Source: Hippasteria phrygiana
Taxonomy: Eukaryota > Echinodermata > Asteroidea > Valvatida > Goniasteridae
Assembly: GCA_037893225.1 (NCBI GenBank)
Contig: JAZGUH010000369.1
Span: 62,001 to 126,000, forward strand
Length of the DNA stretch: 64,000 nt
Reading direction: 5' to 3'
A program made the position numbers and the translations under genes. A model generated the notes under the pieces. It saw nothing but the letters and a program-made list of their open reading frames with translations. It had not been told where the DNA came from and did no database searches. How positions within the stretch are numbered: the first letter of the stretch is position 1; every line of letters starts with the position of its first letter. Shown here one piece after another: positions 24,592 through 39,398 of the stretch.

Positions 24592-26905
24592 TCCATACCC
24601 CAGGGAATTTGACAGGCATGGAGCAATAAATAAAAGGTAATCTGCACACAGATGGTGGCCGGGAAGAAAATAAACATTGCGAGGTTTGAATTTTCTCCAC
24701 AAGTGTTAACTCTAAGAAGCCGCCGATAATTGCAACATGTAGCGCCAGATCTAAGCTATCCATACATGTCAAAATTACTGAATTTGGTTGATATTTCATG
24801 CAATTATGAATGAGTAAAGCAAGTCATACCCCAGGGAATTTGACAGGCATGGAGCAATAAATAAAAGGTAATCTGCACACAGATGGAGGCCGGGAAGAAA
24901 ATAAACATTGCGAGGTTTGAATTTTCTCCACAAGTGTTAACTCTAAGAAGCCGCCGATAATTGCAACATGTAGCGCCAGATCTAAGCTATCCATACATGT
25001 CAAAATTACTGAATTTGGTTGATATTTCATGCAATTATGAATGAGTAAAGCAAGTCCATACCCCAGGGAATTTGACAGGCATGGAGCAATAAATAAAAGG
25101 TAATCTGCACACAGATGGTGGCCGGGAAGAAAATAAACATTGCGAGGTTTGAATTTTCTCCACAAGTGTTAACTCTAAGAAGCCGCCGATAATTGCAACA
25201 TGTAGCGCCAGATCTAAGCTATCCATACATGTCAAAATTACTGAATTTGGTTGATATTTCATGCAATTATGAATGAGTAAAGCAAGTCATACCCTAGGGA
25301 ATTTGACAGGCATGGAGCAATAAATAGAAGGTAATATGCACACATATGTTGGCCGGAAAGAAAATAAACATTGCGAGGTTTGAATTTTCTCCACAAGTTT
25401 TAAATCTAAGAAGCCGCCGATAATTGCAACATGTAGCGTCAGATCTAAGCTATCCATACATGTCAAAATTACTGAATTTGGTTGATATTTCATGCAATTA
25501 TGAATGAGTAAAGCAAGTCCATACCCCAGGGAATTTGACATGCATGGAGCAATAAATAGACGGTAACATGTACACAGATGTTGGCCGGAAAGAAAATAAA
25601 CATTGCGAGGTTTGAATTTTCTCCACAAGTTTTAACTCTAAGAAGCCGCCGATAATTGCAACATGTAGCGCCAGATCTAAGCTATCCATACATGTCAAAA
25701 TTACTGAATTTGGTTGATATTTCATGCAATTATGAATGAGTAAAGCAAGTCCATACCCCAGGGAATTTGACAGGCATGGAGCAATAAATAGAAGGTAATC
25801 TGCACACAGATGGTGGCCGGGAAGAAAATAAACATTGCGAGGTTTGAATTTTCTCCACAAGTGTTAACTCTAAGAAGCCGCCGATAATTGCAACATGTAG
25901 CGCCAGATCTAAGCTATCCATACATGTCAAAATTACTGAATTTGGTTGATATTTCATGCAATTATGAATGAGTAAAGCAAGTCATACCCCAGGGAATTTG
26001 ACAGGCATGGAGCAATAAATAGAAGGTAATATGCACACAGATGTTGGCCGGAAAGAAAATAAACATTGCGAGGTTTGAATTTTCTCCACAAGTTTTAACT
26101 CTAAGAAGCCGCCGATAATTGCAACATGTAGCGCCAGATCTAAGCTATCCATACATGTCAAAATTACTGAATTTGGTTGATATTTCATGCAATTATGAAT
26201 GAGTAAAGCAAGTCATACCCTAGGGAATTTGACAGGCATGGAGCAATAAATATAAGGTAATATGCACACAGATGTTGGCCGGAAAGAAAATAAACATTGC
26301 GAGGTTTGAATTTTCTCCACAAGTTTTAACTCTAAGAAGCCGCCGATAATTGCAACATGTAGCGCCAGATCTAAGCTATCCATACATGTCAAAATTACTG
26401 AATTTGGTTGATATTTCATGCAATTATGAATGAGTAAAGCAAGTCATACCCCAGGGAATTTGACAGGCATGGAGCAATAAATAAAAGGTAATCTGCACAC
26501 AGATGGAGGCCGGGAAGAAAATAAACATTGCGAGGTTTGAATTTTCTCCACAAGTGTTAACTCTAAGAAGCCGCCGATAATTGCAACATGTAGCGCCAGA
26601 TCTAAGCTATCCATACATGTCAAAATTACTGAATTTGGTTGATATTTCATGCAATTATGAATGAGTAAAGCAAGTCATACCCTAGGGAATTTGACAGGCA
26701 TGGAGCAATAAATATAAGGTAATCTGCACACAGATGGTGGCCGGGAAGAAAATAAACATTGCGAGGTTTGAATTTTCTCCACAAGTGTTAACTCTAAGAA
26801 GCCGCCGATAATTGCAACATGTAGCGCCAGATCTAAGCTATCCATACATGTCAAAATTACTGAATTTGGTTGATATTTCATGCAAATATGAATGAGTAAA
26901 GCAAG
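24592..26905 (+). repeat. 10-monomer HOR relative (2,314 bp)
   Basis: The order is H A H E F G D2 C A B. It shares H-A-H-E-F and the closing C-A-B with the 9-mer HOR, but has G-D2 where the 9-mer has a single A. The G-D2-C-A-B segment looks imported from the 11-mer region (G-D2-C-A at 23436-24360 followed by B). Its closing B (26675) carries the rare gcaaatatg. Confidence 0.9.
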
Positions 26906-28987
26906 TCCATACCCCAGGGAATTTGACAGGCATGGAGCAATAAATAAAAGGTAATCTGCACACAGATGGTGGCCGGGAAGAAAATAAACATTGCGAGGTT
27001 TGAATTTTCTCCACAAGTGTTAACTCTAAGAAGCCGCCGATAATTGCAACATGTAGCGCCAGATCTAAGCTATCCATACATGTCAAAATTACTGAATTTG
27101 GTTGATATTTCATGCAATTATGAATGAGTAAAGCAAGTCATACCCCAGGGAATTTGACAGGCATGGAGCAATAAATAAAAGGTAATCTGCACACAGATGG
27201 AGGCCGGGAAGAAAATAAACATTGCGAGGTTTGAATTTTCTCCACAAGTGTTAACTCTAAGAAGCCGCCGATAATTGCAACATGTAGCGCCAGATCTAAG
27301 CTATCCATACATGTCAAAATTACTGAATTTGGTTGATATTTCATGCAATTATGAATGAGTAAAGCAAGTCCATACCCCAGGGAATTTGACAGGCATGGAG
27401 CAATAAATAAAAGGTAATCTGCACACAGATGGTGGCCGGGAAGAAAATAAACATTGCGAGGTTTGAATTTTCTCCACAAGTGTTAACTCTAAGAAGCCGC
27501 CGATAATTGCAACATGTAGCGCCAGATCTAAGCTATCCATACATGTCAAAATTACTGAATTTGGTTGATATTTCATGCAATTATGAATGAGTAAAGCAAG
27601 TCATACCCTAGGGAATTTGACAGGCATGGAGCAATAAATAGAAGGTAATATGCACACATATGTTGGCCGGAAAGAAAATAAACATTGCGAGGTTTGAATT
27701 TTCTCCACAAGTTTTAAATCTAAGAAGCCGCCGATAATTGCAACATGTAGCGTCAGATCTAAGCTATCCATACATGTCAAAATTACTGAATTTGGTTGAT
27801 ATTTCATGCAATTATGAATGAGTAAAGCAAGTCCATACCCCAGGGAATTTGACATGCATGGAGCAATAAATAGACGGTAACATGTACACAGATGTTGGCC
27901 GGAAAGAAAATAAACATTGCGAGGTTTGAATTTTCTCCACAAGTTTTAACTCTAAGAAGCCGCCGATAATTGCAACATGTAGCGCCAGATCTAAGCTATC
28001 CATACATGTCAAAATTACTGAATTTGGTTGATATTTCATGCAATTATGAATGAGTAAAGCAAGTCATACCCCAGGGAATTTGACAGGCATGGAGCAATAA
28101 ATAAAAGGTAATCTGCACACAGATGGAGGCCGGGAAGAAAATAAACATTGCGAGGTTTGAATTTTCTCCACAAGTGTTAACTCTAAGAAGCCGCCGATAA
28201 TTGCAACATGTAGCGCCAGATCTAAGCTATCCATACATGTCAAAATTACTGAATTTGGTTGATATTTCATGCAATTATGAATGAGTAAAGCAAGTCATAC
28301 CCTAGGGAATTTGACAGGCATGGAGCAATAAATATAAGGTAATATGCACACAGATGTTGGCCGGAAAGAAAATAAACATTGCGAGGTTTGAATTTTCTCC
28401 ACAAGTTTTAACTCTAAGAAGCCGCCGATAATTGCAACATGTAGCGCCAGATCTAAGCTATCCATACATGTCAAAATTACTGAATTTGGTTGATATTTCA
28501 TGCAATTATGAATGAGTAAAGCAAGTCATACCCCAGGGAATTTGACAGGCATGGAGCAATAAATAAAAGGTAATCTGCACACAGATGGAGGCCGGGAAGA
28601 AAATAAACATTGCGAGGTTTGAATTTTCTCCACAAGTGTTAACTCTAAGAAGCCGCCGATAATTGCAACATGTAGCGCCAGATCTAAGCTATCCATACAT
28701 GTCAAAATTACTGAATTTGGTTGATATTTCATGCAATTATGAATGAGTAAAGCAAGTCATACCCTAGGGAATTTGACAGGCATGGAGCAATAAATATAAG
28801 GTAATCTGCACACAGATGGTGGCCGGGAAGAAAATAAACATTGCGAGGTTTGAATTTTCTCCACAAGTGTTAACTCTAAGAAGCCGCCGATAATTGCAAC
28901 ATGTAGCGCCAGATCTAAGCTATCCATACATGTCAAAATTACTGAATTTGGTTGATATTTCATGCAATTATGAATGAGTAAAGCAAG
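26906..28987 (+). repeat. 9-monomer HOR, copy 1 (2,082 bp)
   Basis: The order is H A H E F A C A B: six monomers of 231 bp and three of 232 bp. The same order returns at 33153, 35235, 37317 and 40554. This copy stands apart from the others, separated by a mosaic region. Confidence 0.92.
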
Positions 28988-31900
28988 TCATACCCCAGGG
29001 AATTTGACAGGCATGGAGCAATAAATAGAAGGTAATATGCACACAGATGTTGGCCGGAAAGAAAATAAACATTGCGAGGTTTGAATTTTCTCCACAAGTT
29101 TTAACTCTAAGAAGCCGCCGATAATTGCAACATGTAGCGCCAGATCTAAGCTATCCATACATGTCAAAATTACTGAATTTGGTTGATATTTCATGCAATT
29201 ATGAATGAGTAAAGCAAGTCATACCCTAGGGAATTTGACAGGCATGGAGCAATAAATATAAGGTAATATGCACACAGATGTTGGCCGGAAAGAAAATAAA
29301 CATTGCGAGGTTTGAATTTTCTCCACAAGTTTTAACTCTAAGAAGCCGCCGATAATTGCAACATGTAGCGCCAGATCTAAGCTATCCATACATGTCAAAA
29401 TTACTGAATTTGGTTGATATTTCATGCAATTATGAATGAGTAAAGCAAGTCATACCCTAGGGAATTTGACAGGCATGGAGCAATAAATATAAGGTAATAT
29501 GCACACAGATGTTGGCCGGAAAGAAAATAAACATTGCGAGGTTTGAATTTTCTCCACAAGTTTTAACTCTAAGAAGCCGCCGATAATTGCAACATGTAGC
29601 GCCAGATCTAAGCTATCCATACATGTCAAAATTACTGAATTTGGTTGATATTTCATGCAATTATGAATGAGTAAAGCAAGTCATACCCCAGGGAATTTGA
29701 CAGGCATGGAGCAATAAATAAAAGGTAATCTGCACACAGATGGAGGCCGGGAAGAAAATAAACATTGCGAGGTTTGAATTTTCTCCACAAGTGTTAACTC
29801 TAAGAAGCCGCCGATAATTGCAACATGTAGCGCCAGATCTAAGCTATCCATACATGTCAAAATTACTGAATTTGGTTGATATTTCATGCAATTATGAATG
29901 AGTAAAGCAAGTCATACCCTAGGGAATTTGACAGGCATGGAGCAATAAATATAAGGTAATCTGCACACAGATGGTGGCCGGGAAGAAAATAAACATTGCG
30001 AGGTTTGAATTTTCTCCACAAGTGTTAACTCTAAGAAGCCGCCGATAATTGCAACATGTAGCGCCAGATCTAAGCTATCCATACATGTCAAAAGTACTGA
30101 ATTTGGTTGATATTTCATGCAAATATGAATGAGTAAAGCAAGTCATACCCCAGGGAATTTGACAGGCATGGAGCAATAAATAAAAGGTAATCTGCACACA
30201 GATGGAGGCCGGGAAGAAAATAAACATTGCGAGGTTTGAATTTTCTCCACAAGTGTTAACTCTAAGAAGCCGCCGATAATTGCAACATGTAGCGCCAGAT
30301 CTAAGCTATCCATACATGTCAAAATTACTGAATTTGGTTGATATTTCATGCAATTATGAATGAGTAAAGCAAGTCCATACCCCAGGGAATTTGACAGGCA
30401 TGGAGCAATAAATAGAAGGTAATCTGCACACAGATGGTGGCCGGGAAGAAAATAAACATTGCGAGGTTTGAATTTTCTCCACAAGTGTTAACTCTAAGAA
30501 GCCGCCGATAATTGCAACATGTAGCGCCAGATCTAAGCTATCCATACATGTCAAAATTACTGAATTTGGTTGATATTTCATGCAATTATGAATGAGTAAA
30601 GCAAGTCATACCCCAGGGAATTTGACAGGCATGGAGCAATAAATAGAAGGTAATATGCACACATATGTTGGCCGGAAAGAAAATAAACATTGCGAGGTTT
30701 GAATTTTCTCCACAAGTTTTAACTCTAAGAAGCCGCCGATAATTGCAACATGTAGCGCCAGATCTAAGCTATCCATACATGTCAAAATTACTGAATTTGG
30801 TTGATATTTCATGCAATTATGAATGAGTAAAGCAAGTCCATACCCCAGGGAATTTGACAGGCATGGAGCAATAAATAGAAGGTAATCTGCACACAGATGG
30901 TGGCCGGGAAGAAAATAAACATTGCGAGGTTTGAATTTTCTCCACAAGTGTTAACTCTAAGAAGCCGCCGATAATTGCAACATGTAGCGCCAGATCTAAG
31001 CTATCCATACATGTCGAAATTACTGAATTTGGTTGATATTTCATGCAATTATGAATGAGTAAAGCAAGTCCATACCCCAGGGAATTTGACAGGCATGGAG
31101 CAATAAATAAAAGGTAATCTGCACACAGATGGTGGCCGGGAAGAAAATAAACATTGCGAGGTTTGAATTTTCTCCACAAGTGTTAACTCTAAGAAGCCGC
31201 CGATAATTGCAACATGTAGCGCCAGATCTAAGCTATCCATACATGTCAAAATTACTGAATTTGGTTGATATTTCATGCAATTATGAATGAGTAAAGCAAG
31301 TCATACCCTAGGGAATTTGACAGGCATGGAGCAATAAATAGAAGGTAATATGCACACATATGTTGGCCGGAAAGAAAATAAACATTGCGAGGTTTGAATT
31401 TTCTCCACAAGTTTAAAATCTAAGAAGCCGCCGATAATTGCAACATGTAGCGTCAGATCTAAGCTATCCATACATGTCAAAATTACTGAATTTGGTTGAT
31501 ATTTCATGCAATTATGAATGAGTAAAGCAAGTCATACCCCAGGGAATTTGACAGGCATGGAGCAATAAATAAAAGGTAATCTGCACACAGATGGAGGCCG
31601 GGAAGAAAATAAACATTGCGAGGTTTGAATTTTCTCCACAAGTGTTAACTCTAAGAAGCCGCCGATAATTGCAACATGTAGCGCCAGATCTAAGCTATCC
31701 ATACATGTCAAAATTACTGAATTTGGTTGATATTTCATGCAATTATGAATGAGTAAAGCAAGTCCATACCCCAGGGAATTTGACATGCATGGAGCAATAA
31801 ATAGACGGTAACATGTACACAGATGTTGGCCGGAAAGAAAATAAACATTGCGAGGTTTGAATTTTCTCCACAAGTTTTAACTCTAAGAAGCCGCCGATAA

Positions 31901-33152
31901 TTGCAACATGTAGCGCCAGATCTAAGCTATCCATACATGTCAAAATTACTGAATTTGGTTGATATTTCATGCAATTATGAATGAGTAAAGCAAGTCCATA
32001 CCCCAGGGAATTTGACAGGCATGGAGCAATAAATAGAAGGTAATCTGCACACAGATGGTGGCCGGGAAGAAAATAAACATTGCGAGGTTTGAATTTTCTC
32101 CACAAGTGTTAACTCTAAGAAGCCGCCGATAATTGCAACATGTAGCGCCAGATCTAAGCTATCCATACATGTCAAAATTACTGAATTTGGTTGATATTTC
32201 ATGCAATTATGAATGAGTAAAGCAAGTCATACCCCAGGGAATTTGACAGGCATGGAGCAATAAATAGAAGGTAATATGCACACAGATGTTGGCCGGAAAG
32301 AAAATAAACATTGCGAGGTTTGAATTTTCTCCACAAGTGTTAACTCTAAGAAGCCGCCGATAATTGCAACATGTAGCGCCAGATCTAAGCTATCCATACA
32401 TGTCAAAATTACTGAATTTGGTTGATATTTCATGCAATTATGAATGAGTAAAGCAAGTCCATACCCCAGGGAATTTGACATGCATGGAGCAATAAATAGA
32501 CGGTAACATGTACACAGATGTTGGCCGGAAAGAAAATAAACATTGCGAGGTTTGAATTTTCTCCACAAGTTTTAACTCTAAGAAGCCGCCGATAATTGCA
32601 ACATGTAGCGCCAGATCTAAGCTATCCATACATGTCAAAATTACTGAATTTGGTTGATATTTCATGCAATTATGAATGAGTAAAGCAAGTCCATACCCCA
32701 GGGAATTTGACAGGCATGGAGCAATAAATAGAAGGTAATCTGCACACAGATGGTGGCCGGGAAGAAAATAAACATTGCGAGGTTTGAATTTTCTCCACAA
32801 GTGTTAACTCTAAGAAGCCGCCGATAATTGCAACATGTAGCGCCAGATCTAAGCTATCCATACATGTCAAAATTACTGAATTTGGTTGATATTTCATGCA
32901 ATTATGAATGAGTAAAGCAAGTCATACCCCAGGGAATTTGACAGGCATGGAGCAATAAATAGAAGGTAATATGAACACAGATGTTGGCCGGAAAGAAAAT
33001 AAACATTGCGAGGTTTGAATTTTCTCCACAAGTTTTAACTCTAAGAAGCCGCCGATAATTGCAACATGTAGCGCCAGATCTAAGCTATCCATACATGTCA
33101 AAATTACTGAATTTGGTTGATATTTCATGCAATTATGAATGAGTAAAGCAAG
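28988..33152 (+). repeat. Mosaic block of 18 monomers
   Basis: The order is D2 C C A B A G D2e G H E A F G D2a F G D2. D2e (30606) carries the E-type cacatatg without the E tail. D2a (32227) has a D2 head and an A-type gtgttaactc. F-G-D2 occurs as two tandem trimers of 695 bp (31763-32457 and 32458-33152). Private changes include aaagtactg near 30093, gtcgaaat near 31015, gtttaaaatc near 31414 and atgaacac near 32973. Confidence 0.88.
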
Positions 33153-35234
33153 TCCATACCCCAGGGAATTTGACAGGCATGGAGCAATAAATAAAAGGTA
33201 ATCTGCACACAGATGGTGGCCGGGAAGAAAATAAACATTGCGAGGTTTGAATTTTCTCCACAAGTGTTAACTCTAAGAAGCCGCCGATAATTGCAACATG
33301 TAGCGCCAGATCTAAGCTATCCATACATGTCAAAATTACTGAATTTGGTTGATATTTCATGCAATTATGAATGAGTAAAGCAAGTCATACCCCAGGGAAT
33401 TTGACAGGCATGGAGCAATAAATAAAAGGTAATCTGCACACAGATGGAGGCCGGGAAGAAAATAAACATTGCGAGGTTTGAATTTTCTCCACAAGTGTTA
33501 ACTCTAAGAAGCCGCCGATAATTGCAACATGTAGCGCCAGATCTAAGCTATCCATACATGTCAAAATTACTGAATTTGGTTGATATTTCATGCAATTATG
33601 AATGAGTAAAGCAAGTCCATACCCCAGGGAATTTGACAGGCATGGAGCAATAAATAAAAGGTAATCTGCACACAGATGGTGGCCGGGAAGAAAATAAACA
33701 TTGCGAGGTTTGAATTTTCTCCACAAGTGTTAACTCTAAGAAGCCGCCGATAATTGCAACATGTAGCGCCAGATCTAAGCTATCCATACATGTCAAAATT
33801 ACTGAATTTGGTTGATATTTCATGCAATTATGAATGAGTAAAGCAAGTCATACCCTAGGGAATTTGACAGGCATGGAGCAATAAATAGAAGGTAATATGC
33901 ACACATATGTTGGCCGGAAAGAAAATAAACATTGCGAGGTTTGAATTTTCTCCACAAGTTTTAAATCTAAGAAGCCGCCGATAATTGCAACATGTAGCGT
34001 CAGATCTAAGCTATCCATACATGTCAAAATTACTGAATTTGGTTGATATTTCATGCAATTATGAATGAGTAAAGCAAGTCCATACCCCAGGGAATTTGAC
34101 ATGCATGGAGCAATAAATAGACGGTAACATGTACACAGATGTTGGCCGGAAAGAAAATAAACATTGCGAGGTTTGAATTTTCTCCACAAGTTTTAACTCT
34201 AAGAAGCCGCCGATAATTGCAACATGTAGCGCCAGATCTAAGCTATCCATACATGTCAAAATTACTGAATTTGGTTGATATTTCATGCAATTATGAATGA
34301 GTAAAGCAAGTCATACCCCAGGGAATTTGACAGGCATGGAGCAATAAATAAAAGGTAATCTGCACACAGATGGAGGCCGGGAAGAAAATAAACATTGCGA
34401 GGTTTGAATTTTCTCCACAAGTGTTAACTCTAAGAAGCCGCCGATAATTGCAACATGTAGCGCCAGATCTAAGCTATCCATACATGTCAAAATTACTGAA
34501 TTTGGTTGATATTTCATGCAATTATGAATGAGTAAAGCAAGTCATACCCTAGGGAATTTGACAGGCATGGAGCAATAAATATAAGGTAATATGCACACAG
34601 ATGTTGGCCGGAAAGAAAATAAACATTGCGAGGTTTGAATTTTCTCCACAAGTTTTAACTCTAAGAAGCCGCCGATAATTGCAACATGTAGCGCCAGATC
34701 TAAGCTATCCATACATGTCAAAATTACTGAATTTGGTTGATATTTCATGCAATTATGAATGAGTAAAGCAAGTCATACCCCAGGGAATTTGACAGGCATG
34801 GAGCAATAAATAAAAGGTAATCTGCACACAGATGGAGGCCGGGAAGAAAATAAACATTGCGAGGTTTGAATTTTCTCCACAAGTGTTAACTCTAAGAAGC
34901 CGCCGATAATTGCAACATGTAGCGCCAGATCTAAGCTATCCATACATGTCAAAATTACTGAATTTGGTTGATATTTCATGCAATTATGAATGAGTAAAGC
35001 AAGTCATACCCTAGGGAATTTGACAGGCATGGAGCAATAAATATAAGGTAATCTGCACACAGATGGTGGCCGGGAAGAAAATAAACATTGCGAGGTTTGA
35101 ATTTTCTCCACAAGTGTTAACTCTAAGAAGCCGCCGATAATTGCAACATGTAGCGCCAGATCTAAGCTATCCATACATGTCAAAATTACTGAATTTGGTT
35201 GATATTTCATGCAATTATGAATGAGTAAAGCAAG
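33153..35234 (+). repeat. 9-monomer HOR, copy 2 (2,082 bp)
   Basis: The order is H A H E F A C A B, first of three tandem copies. Its E (33848) has tagaagg, the usual form. Confidence 0.93.
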
Positions 35235-37316
35235 TCCATACCCCAGGGAATTTGACAGGCATGGAGCAATAAATAAAAGGTAATCTGCACACAGATGGTG
35301 GCCGGGAAGAAAATAAACATTGCGAGGTTTGAATTTTCTCCACAAGTGTTAACTCTAAGAAGCCGCCGATAATTGCAACATGTAGCGCCAGATCTAAGCT
35401 ATCCATACATGTCAAAATTACTGAATTTGGTTGATATTTCATGCAATTATGAATGAGTAAAGCAAGTCATACCCCAGGGAATTTGACAGGCATGGAGCAA
35501 TAAATAAAAGGTAATCTGCACACAGATGGAGGCCGGGAAGAAAATAAACATTGCGAGGTTTGAATTTTCTCCACAAGTGTTAACTCTAAGAAGCCGCCGA
35601 TAATTGCAACATGTAGCGCCAGATCTAAGCTATCCATACATGTCAAAATTACTGAATTTGGTTGATATTTCATGCAATTATGAATGAGTAAAGCAAGTCC
35701 ATACCCCAGGGAATTTGACAGGCATGGAGCAATAAATAAAAGGTAATCTGCACACAGATGGTGGCCGGGAAGAAAATAAACATTGCGAGGTTTGAATTTT
35801 CTCCACAAGTGTTAACTCTAAGAAGCCGCCGATAATTGCAACATGTAGCGCCAGATCTAAGCTATCCATACATGTCAAAATTACTGAATTTGGTTGATAT
35901 TTCATGCAATTATGAATGAGTAAAGCAAGTCATACCCTAGGGAATTTGACAGGCATGGAGCAATAAATATAAGGTAATATGCACACATATGTTGGCCGGA
36001 AAGAAAATAAACATTGCGAGGTTTGAATTTTCTCCACAAGTTTTAAATCTAAGAAGCCGCCGATAATTGCAACATGTAGCGTCAGATCTAAGCTATCCAT
36101 ACATGTCAAAATTACTGAATTTGGTTGATATTTCATGCAATTATGAATGAGTAAAGCAAGTCCATACCCCAGGGAATTTGACATGCATGGAGCAATAAAT
36201 AGACGGTAACATGTACACAGATGTTGGCCGGAAAGAAAATAAACATTGCGAGGTTTGAATTTTCTCCACAAGTTTTAACTCTAAGAAGCCGCCGATAATT
36301 GCAACATGTAGCGCCAGATCTAAGCTATCCATACATGTCAAAATTACTGAATTTGGTTGATATTTCATGCAATTATGAATGAGTAAAGCAAGTCATACCC
36401 CAGGGAATTTGACAGGCATGGAGCAATAAATAAAAGGTAATCTGCACACAGATGGAGGCCGGGAAGAAAATAAACATTGCGAGGTTTGAATTTTCTCCAC
36501 AAGTGTTAACTCTAAGAAGCCGCCGATAATTGCAACATGTAGCGCCAGATCTAAGCTATCCATACATGTCAAAATTACTGAATTTGGTTGATATTTCATG
36601 CAATTATGAATGAGTAAAGCAAGTCATACCCTAGGGAATTTGACAGGCATGGAGCAATAAATATAAGGTAATATGCACACAGATGTTGGCCGGAAAGAAA
36701 ATAAACATTGCGAGGTTTGAATTTTCTCCACAAGTTTTAACTCTAAGAAGCCGCCGATAATTGCAACATGTAGCGCCAGATCTAAGCTATCCATACATGT
36801 CAAAATTACTGAATTTGGTTGATATTTCATGCAATTATGAATGAGTAAAGCAAGTCATACCCCAGGGAATTTGACAGGCATGGAGCAATAAATAAAAGGT
36901 AATCTGCACACAGATGGAGGCCGGGAAGAAAATAAACATTGCGAGGTTTGAATTTTCTCCACAAGTGTTAACTCTAAGAAGCCGCCGATAATTGCAACAT
37001 GTAGCGCCAGATCTAAGCTATCCATACATGTCAAAATTACTGAATTTGGTTGATATTTCATGCAATTATGAATGAGTAAAGCAAGTCATACCCTAGGGAA
37101 TTTGACAGGCATGGAGCAATAAATATAAGGTAATCTGCACACAGATGGTGGCCGGGAAGAAAATAAACATTGCGAGGTTTGAATTTTCTCCACAAGTGTT
37201 AACTCTAAGAAGCCGCCGATAATTGCAACATGTAGCGCCAGATCTAAGCTATCCATACATGTCAAAATTACTGAATTTGGTTGATATTTCATGCAATTAT
37301 GAATGAGTAAAGCAAG
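35235..37316 (+). repeat. 9-monomer HOR, copy 3 (2,082 bp)
   Basis: Same order as its neighbours. The one difference I noticed is that the E at 35930 has tataagg, as in B and C, instead of tagaagg. Confidence 0.93.
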
Positions 37317-39398
37317 TCCATACCCCAGGGAATTTGACAGGCATGGAGCAATAAATAAAAGGTAATCTGCACACAGATGGTGGCCGGGAAGAAAATAAAC
37401 ATTGCGAGGTTTGAATTTTCTCCACAAGTGTTAACTCTAAGAAGCCGCCGATAATTGCAACATGTAGCGCCAGATCTAAGCTATCCATACATGTCAAAAT
37501 TACTGAATTTGGTTGATATTTCATGCAATTATGAATGAGTAAAGCAAGTCATACCCCAGGGAATTTGACAGGCATGGAGCAATAAATAAAAGGTAATCTG
37601 CACACAGATGGAGGCCGGGAAGAAAATAAACATTGCGAGGTTTGAATTTTCTCCACAAGTGTTAACTCTAAGAAGCCGCCGATAATTGCAACATGTAGCG
37701 CCAGATCTAAGCTATCCATACATGTCAAAATTACTGAATTTGGTTGATATTTCATGCAATTATGAATGAGTAAAGCAAGTCCATACCCCAGGGAATTTGA
37801 CAGGCATGGAGCAATAAATAAAAGGTAATCTGCACACAGATGGTGGCCGGGAAGAAAATAAACATTGCGAGGTTTGAATTTTCTCCACAAGTGTTAACTC
37901 TAAGAAGCCGCCGATAATTGCAACATGTAGCGCCAGATCTAAGCTATCCATACATGTCAAAATTACTGAATTTGGTTGATATTTCATGCAATTATGAATG
38001 AGTAAAGCAAGTCATACCCTAGGGAATTTGACAGGCATGGAGCAATAAATAGAAGGTAATATGCACACATATGTTGGCCGGAAAGAAAATAAACATTGCG
38101 AGGTTTGAATTTTCTCCACAAGTTTTAAATCTAAGAAGCCGCCGATAATTGCAACATGTAGCGTCAGATCTAAGCTATCCATACATGTCAAAATTACTGA
38201 ATTTGGTTGATATTTCATGCAATTATGAATGAGTAAAGCAAGTCCATACCCCAGGGAATTTGACATGCATGGAGCAATAAATAGACGGTAACATGTACAC
38301 AGATGTTGGCCGGAAAGAAAATAAACATTGCGAGGTTTGAATTTTCTCCACAAGTTTTAACTCTAAGAAGCCGCCGATAATTGCAACATGTAGCGCCAGA
38401 TCTAAGCTATCCATACATGTCAAAATTACTGAATTTGGTTGATATTTCATGCAATTATGAATGAGTAAAGCAAGTCATACCCCAGGGAATTTGACAGGCA
38501 TGGAGCAATAAATAAAAGGTAATCTGCACACAGATGGAGGCCGGGAAGAAAATAAACATTGCGAGGTTTGAATTTTCTCCACAAGTGTTAACTCTAAGAA
38601 GCCGCCGATAATTGCAACATGTAGCGCCAGATCTAAGCTATCCATACATGTCAAAATTACTGAATTTGGTTGATATTTCATGCAATTATGAATGAGTAAA
38701 GCAAGTCATACCCTAGGGAATTTGACAGGCATGGAGCAATAAATATAAGGTAATATGCACACAGATGTTGGCCGGAAAGAAAATAAACATTGCGAGGTTT
38801 GAATTTTCTCCACAAGTTTTAACTCTAAGAAGCCGCCGATAATTGCAACATGTAGCGCCAGATCTAAGCTATCCATACATGTCAAAATTACTGAATTTGG
38901 TTGATATTTCATGCAATTATGAATGAGTAAAGCAAGTCATACCCCAGGGAATTTGACAGGCATGGAGCAATAAATAAAAGGTAATCTGCACACAGATGGA
39001 GGCCGGGAAGAAAATAAACATTGCGAGGTTTGAATTTTCTCCACAAGTGTTAACTCTAAGAAGCCGCCGATAATTGCAACATGTAGCGCCAGATCTAAGC
39101 TATCCATACATGTCAAAATTACTGAATTTGGTTGATATTTCATGCAATTATGAATGAGTAAAGCAAGTCATACCCTAGGGAATTTGACAGGCATGGAGCA
39201 ATAAATATAAGGTAATCTGCACACAGATGGTGGCCGGGAAGAAAATAAACATTGCGAGGTTTGAATTTTCTCCACAAGTGTTAACTCTAAGAAGCCGCCG
39301 ATAATTGCAACATGTAGCGCCAGATCTAAGCTATCCATACATGTCAAAATTACTGAATTTGGTTGATATTTCATGCAATTATGAATGAGTAAAGCAAG
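37317..39398 (+). repeat. 9-monomer HOR, copy 4 (2,082 bp)
   Basis: The order is H A H E F A C A B. Its last monomers, A-C-A-B, are echoed by the 5-mer that follows. Confidence 0.93.
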
